A stretch of 64,000 bases of DNA from Acanthacorydalis orientalis. Taxonomy: Eukaryota > Arthropoda > Insecta > Megaloptera > Corydalidae. The translations under genes were made by a program, and so were the position numbers. The DNA lies in the NCBI GenBank assembly GCA_034766995.1, contig CM068318.1, forward strand, positions 32,834,956 through 32,898,955. The letters run 5' to 3'. The notes below the pieces were generated by a model that saw only the letters and a list, made by a program, of their open reading frames with translations, was not told where the DNA came from and did no database searches. Below, piece by piece: positions 62,954 to 64,000 of the stretch; positions within the stretch are counted from its first letter, which is position 1, and each line of letters begins with the position of its first letter.

Positions 62954-63851
62954 TGTGCAAATTAATTCGGCGCCTTTAAATTAATTCAACCATAACTTTT
63001 TTTAAATTAAAATATTTTCTCGTCTGAGAACGTCTTGGACGACTGAAAAAAATTGAAAACGAAGAGATTGAGCAGCTGTTAAGTGAAAGCTAGGCTGATG
63101 GATTTCACATGAACTCAGATCAGACAAAAAGGAAGATGTGATTTGACTATGTCCTCTCTCACAAGGTTCAAAAAGAAAGGTTTTATGCATAAAACGTAAG
63201 CATAAAGTCCTAATCATAAAAAGGGAGATTAAATATGGGTTTTGTATGACAATTTCAAGTACATAAATTCATGGATTACGCATGATGTACCATCAACATC
63301 GACTCTGGCACCAAATATTCACACAAAGAAAGTGTTATTGTGTATTTAGTGTAACATTAAGGGTGTTGTGTATTATGAGTTGGTAGAACCTGGCCAGGCT
63401 GTAAATTCAGAGCGTTACCAACAATAGTTCATCCATTTGAGTAACAAATTAGAAAAAAATACCGTTCACTGGCGAGGAAACGTAGTAAATTATTTTGCAG
63501 CACAACCAACGCTCGGATGCACGTCACGAAATGACTAAAGACGTAATTTGTTCGTTGAGCTGAAAAGTTCTCTCGCATGCAATGTCTTCAATGGGTCCAG
63601 CCTCGTCAGATTATTACCTGTTCCAATCGCTCCAGCATCACTTGGCTGAGCCTCATTTTAAAACATTGAAAGAGATCCGAAAATGCATTGAAAACCTTCA
63701 TTATTTTTGGTATGGGATTCGTTAGTTACCTGACAGATGGAGTAAAGTTATACAAAATAATGGAGAATATTTTGTGTATTGAAATATATTTCATTTTTCC
63801 ATAAATAAATATTAATTTTCTATTAAAAAAGGCACTGAATTAATTTGTACA
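62954..63851 (+). pseudogene. mariner with internal deletions (898 bp)
   Basis: Inverted termini TGTGCAAATTAATTCGGCGC and the inverse TGTACAAATTAATTCAGTGC. The + strand has, with stops, the middle of a transposase: SWITHDVPSTSTLAPNIH, VLLCI-CNIKGVVYYELVEP, AVNSERYQQQ, then a decayed second-Asp region (NARTHVTK in another frame). The C-terminus is DRWSKVIQNNGEYF at 63735-63775. The N-terminal half and the first-Asp motif are largely missing. Its 3' end is duplicated as the arms of the inverted repeat at 3484-4848. Confidence 0.85.
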
Positions 63852-64000
63852 TCTTATACAATTTGTACTTTTTTCGAATAGAAGAGCTACTAGAGTTAAA
63901 GTTACTTTATATTTGTATATTCCATTTGAAGATAATAGGTTTTCAATATATATATATATAATTATTTATCAAAAATAAAATATAATTGGCCGTTCCTAAT
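63852..64000. other. AT-rich sequence, nothing recognised
   Basis: Ends with a short TA run at 63947. Confidence 0.5.

Overview
The window is an extremely AT-rich eukaryotic genome segment, almost certainly from an insect. Three things point there: mariner elements of several subfamilies (many copies, almost all decayed), piggyBac, PIF/Harbinger, hAT, pogo and RTE remnants, and one recognisable host gene whose exons match a glycoprotein-hormone-receptor-like LGR. Some fifty (TA)n microsatellites interrupt the sequence. Hymenoptera is plausible but not provable from this window alone. There is no bacterial gene organisation, and I found no tRNA, rRNA or CRISPR.

Host gene. Only two short exons can be supported well, both on the + strand: 17609-17683 (75 bp) and 56380-56497 (118 bp). 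Each has good GT/AG borders. Their reading phases fit each other exactly, and the joined reading is continuous leucine-rich repeat sequence of the kind found in type A LGR receptors (the FSHR/TSHR/LHR and insect Lgr1 group). If they are consecutive exons, nearly everything between them is one intron of about 38.7 kb, and the first 17.6 kb is an upstream intron. The window is then essentially receptor intron filled by transposons. The 7TM part of the receptor is not in the window.

Layout. 1-9.7 kb: mariner fragments, a long inverted repeat (3484-4848), an HTH-less mariner with an intact catalytic ORF (6279-7211), and an RTE LINE fragment split by a piggyBac-type MITE (8658-9410). 9.7-21 kb: a pogo/Tigger remnant, cecropia-type mariner MITEs, a decayed mariner (12638-13909), the first LGR exon, a core-deleted mariner (18540-19130) and a PIF/Harbinger remnant (19816-20631). 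21.7-30.9 kb: a full-length dead mariner, an HTH-less mariner, a hAT-like MITE, and a cecropia mariner with a piggyBac-like insertion. 32-36.7 kb: a GC-rich patch, a full-length mariner broken mainly by a one-base frameshift (32940-34259), a pogo-like MITE, an RTE tail, and a junction of two different transposases. 37.9-44.2 kb: another transposase remnant carrying a Harbinger MITE, then more mariners. 45.4-54 kb: a large piggyBac remnant, the second HTH-less mariner copy, a mariner beside a Jockey RT fragment, and another full-length mariner. 54-64 kb: an RTE fragment, the second LGR exon, mariner and piggyBac remnants, and a tandem duplication in which one unit carries a mariner.

How the parts relate. 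No pathway or operon is present. The notable structure is in the transposons. Several mariner families survive as deletion derivatives that keep either the catalytic domain or the DNA-binding domain but not both, and at least two families have separate copies with the same breakpoint. Mariners repeatedly sit beside or inside (TA)n arrays, and RTE 3' ends run straight into (TA)n. All alignments and homologies were read by eye, without database searches.
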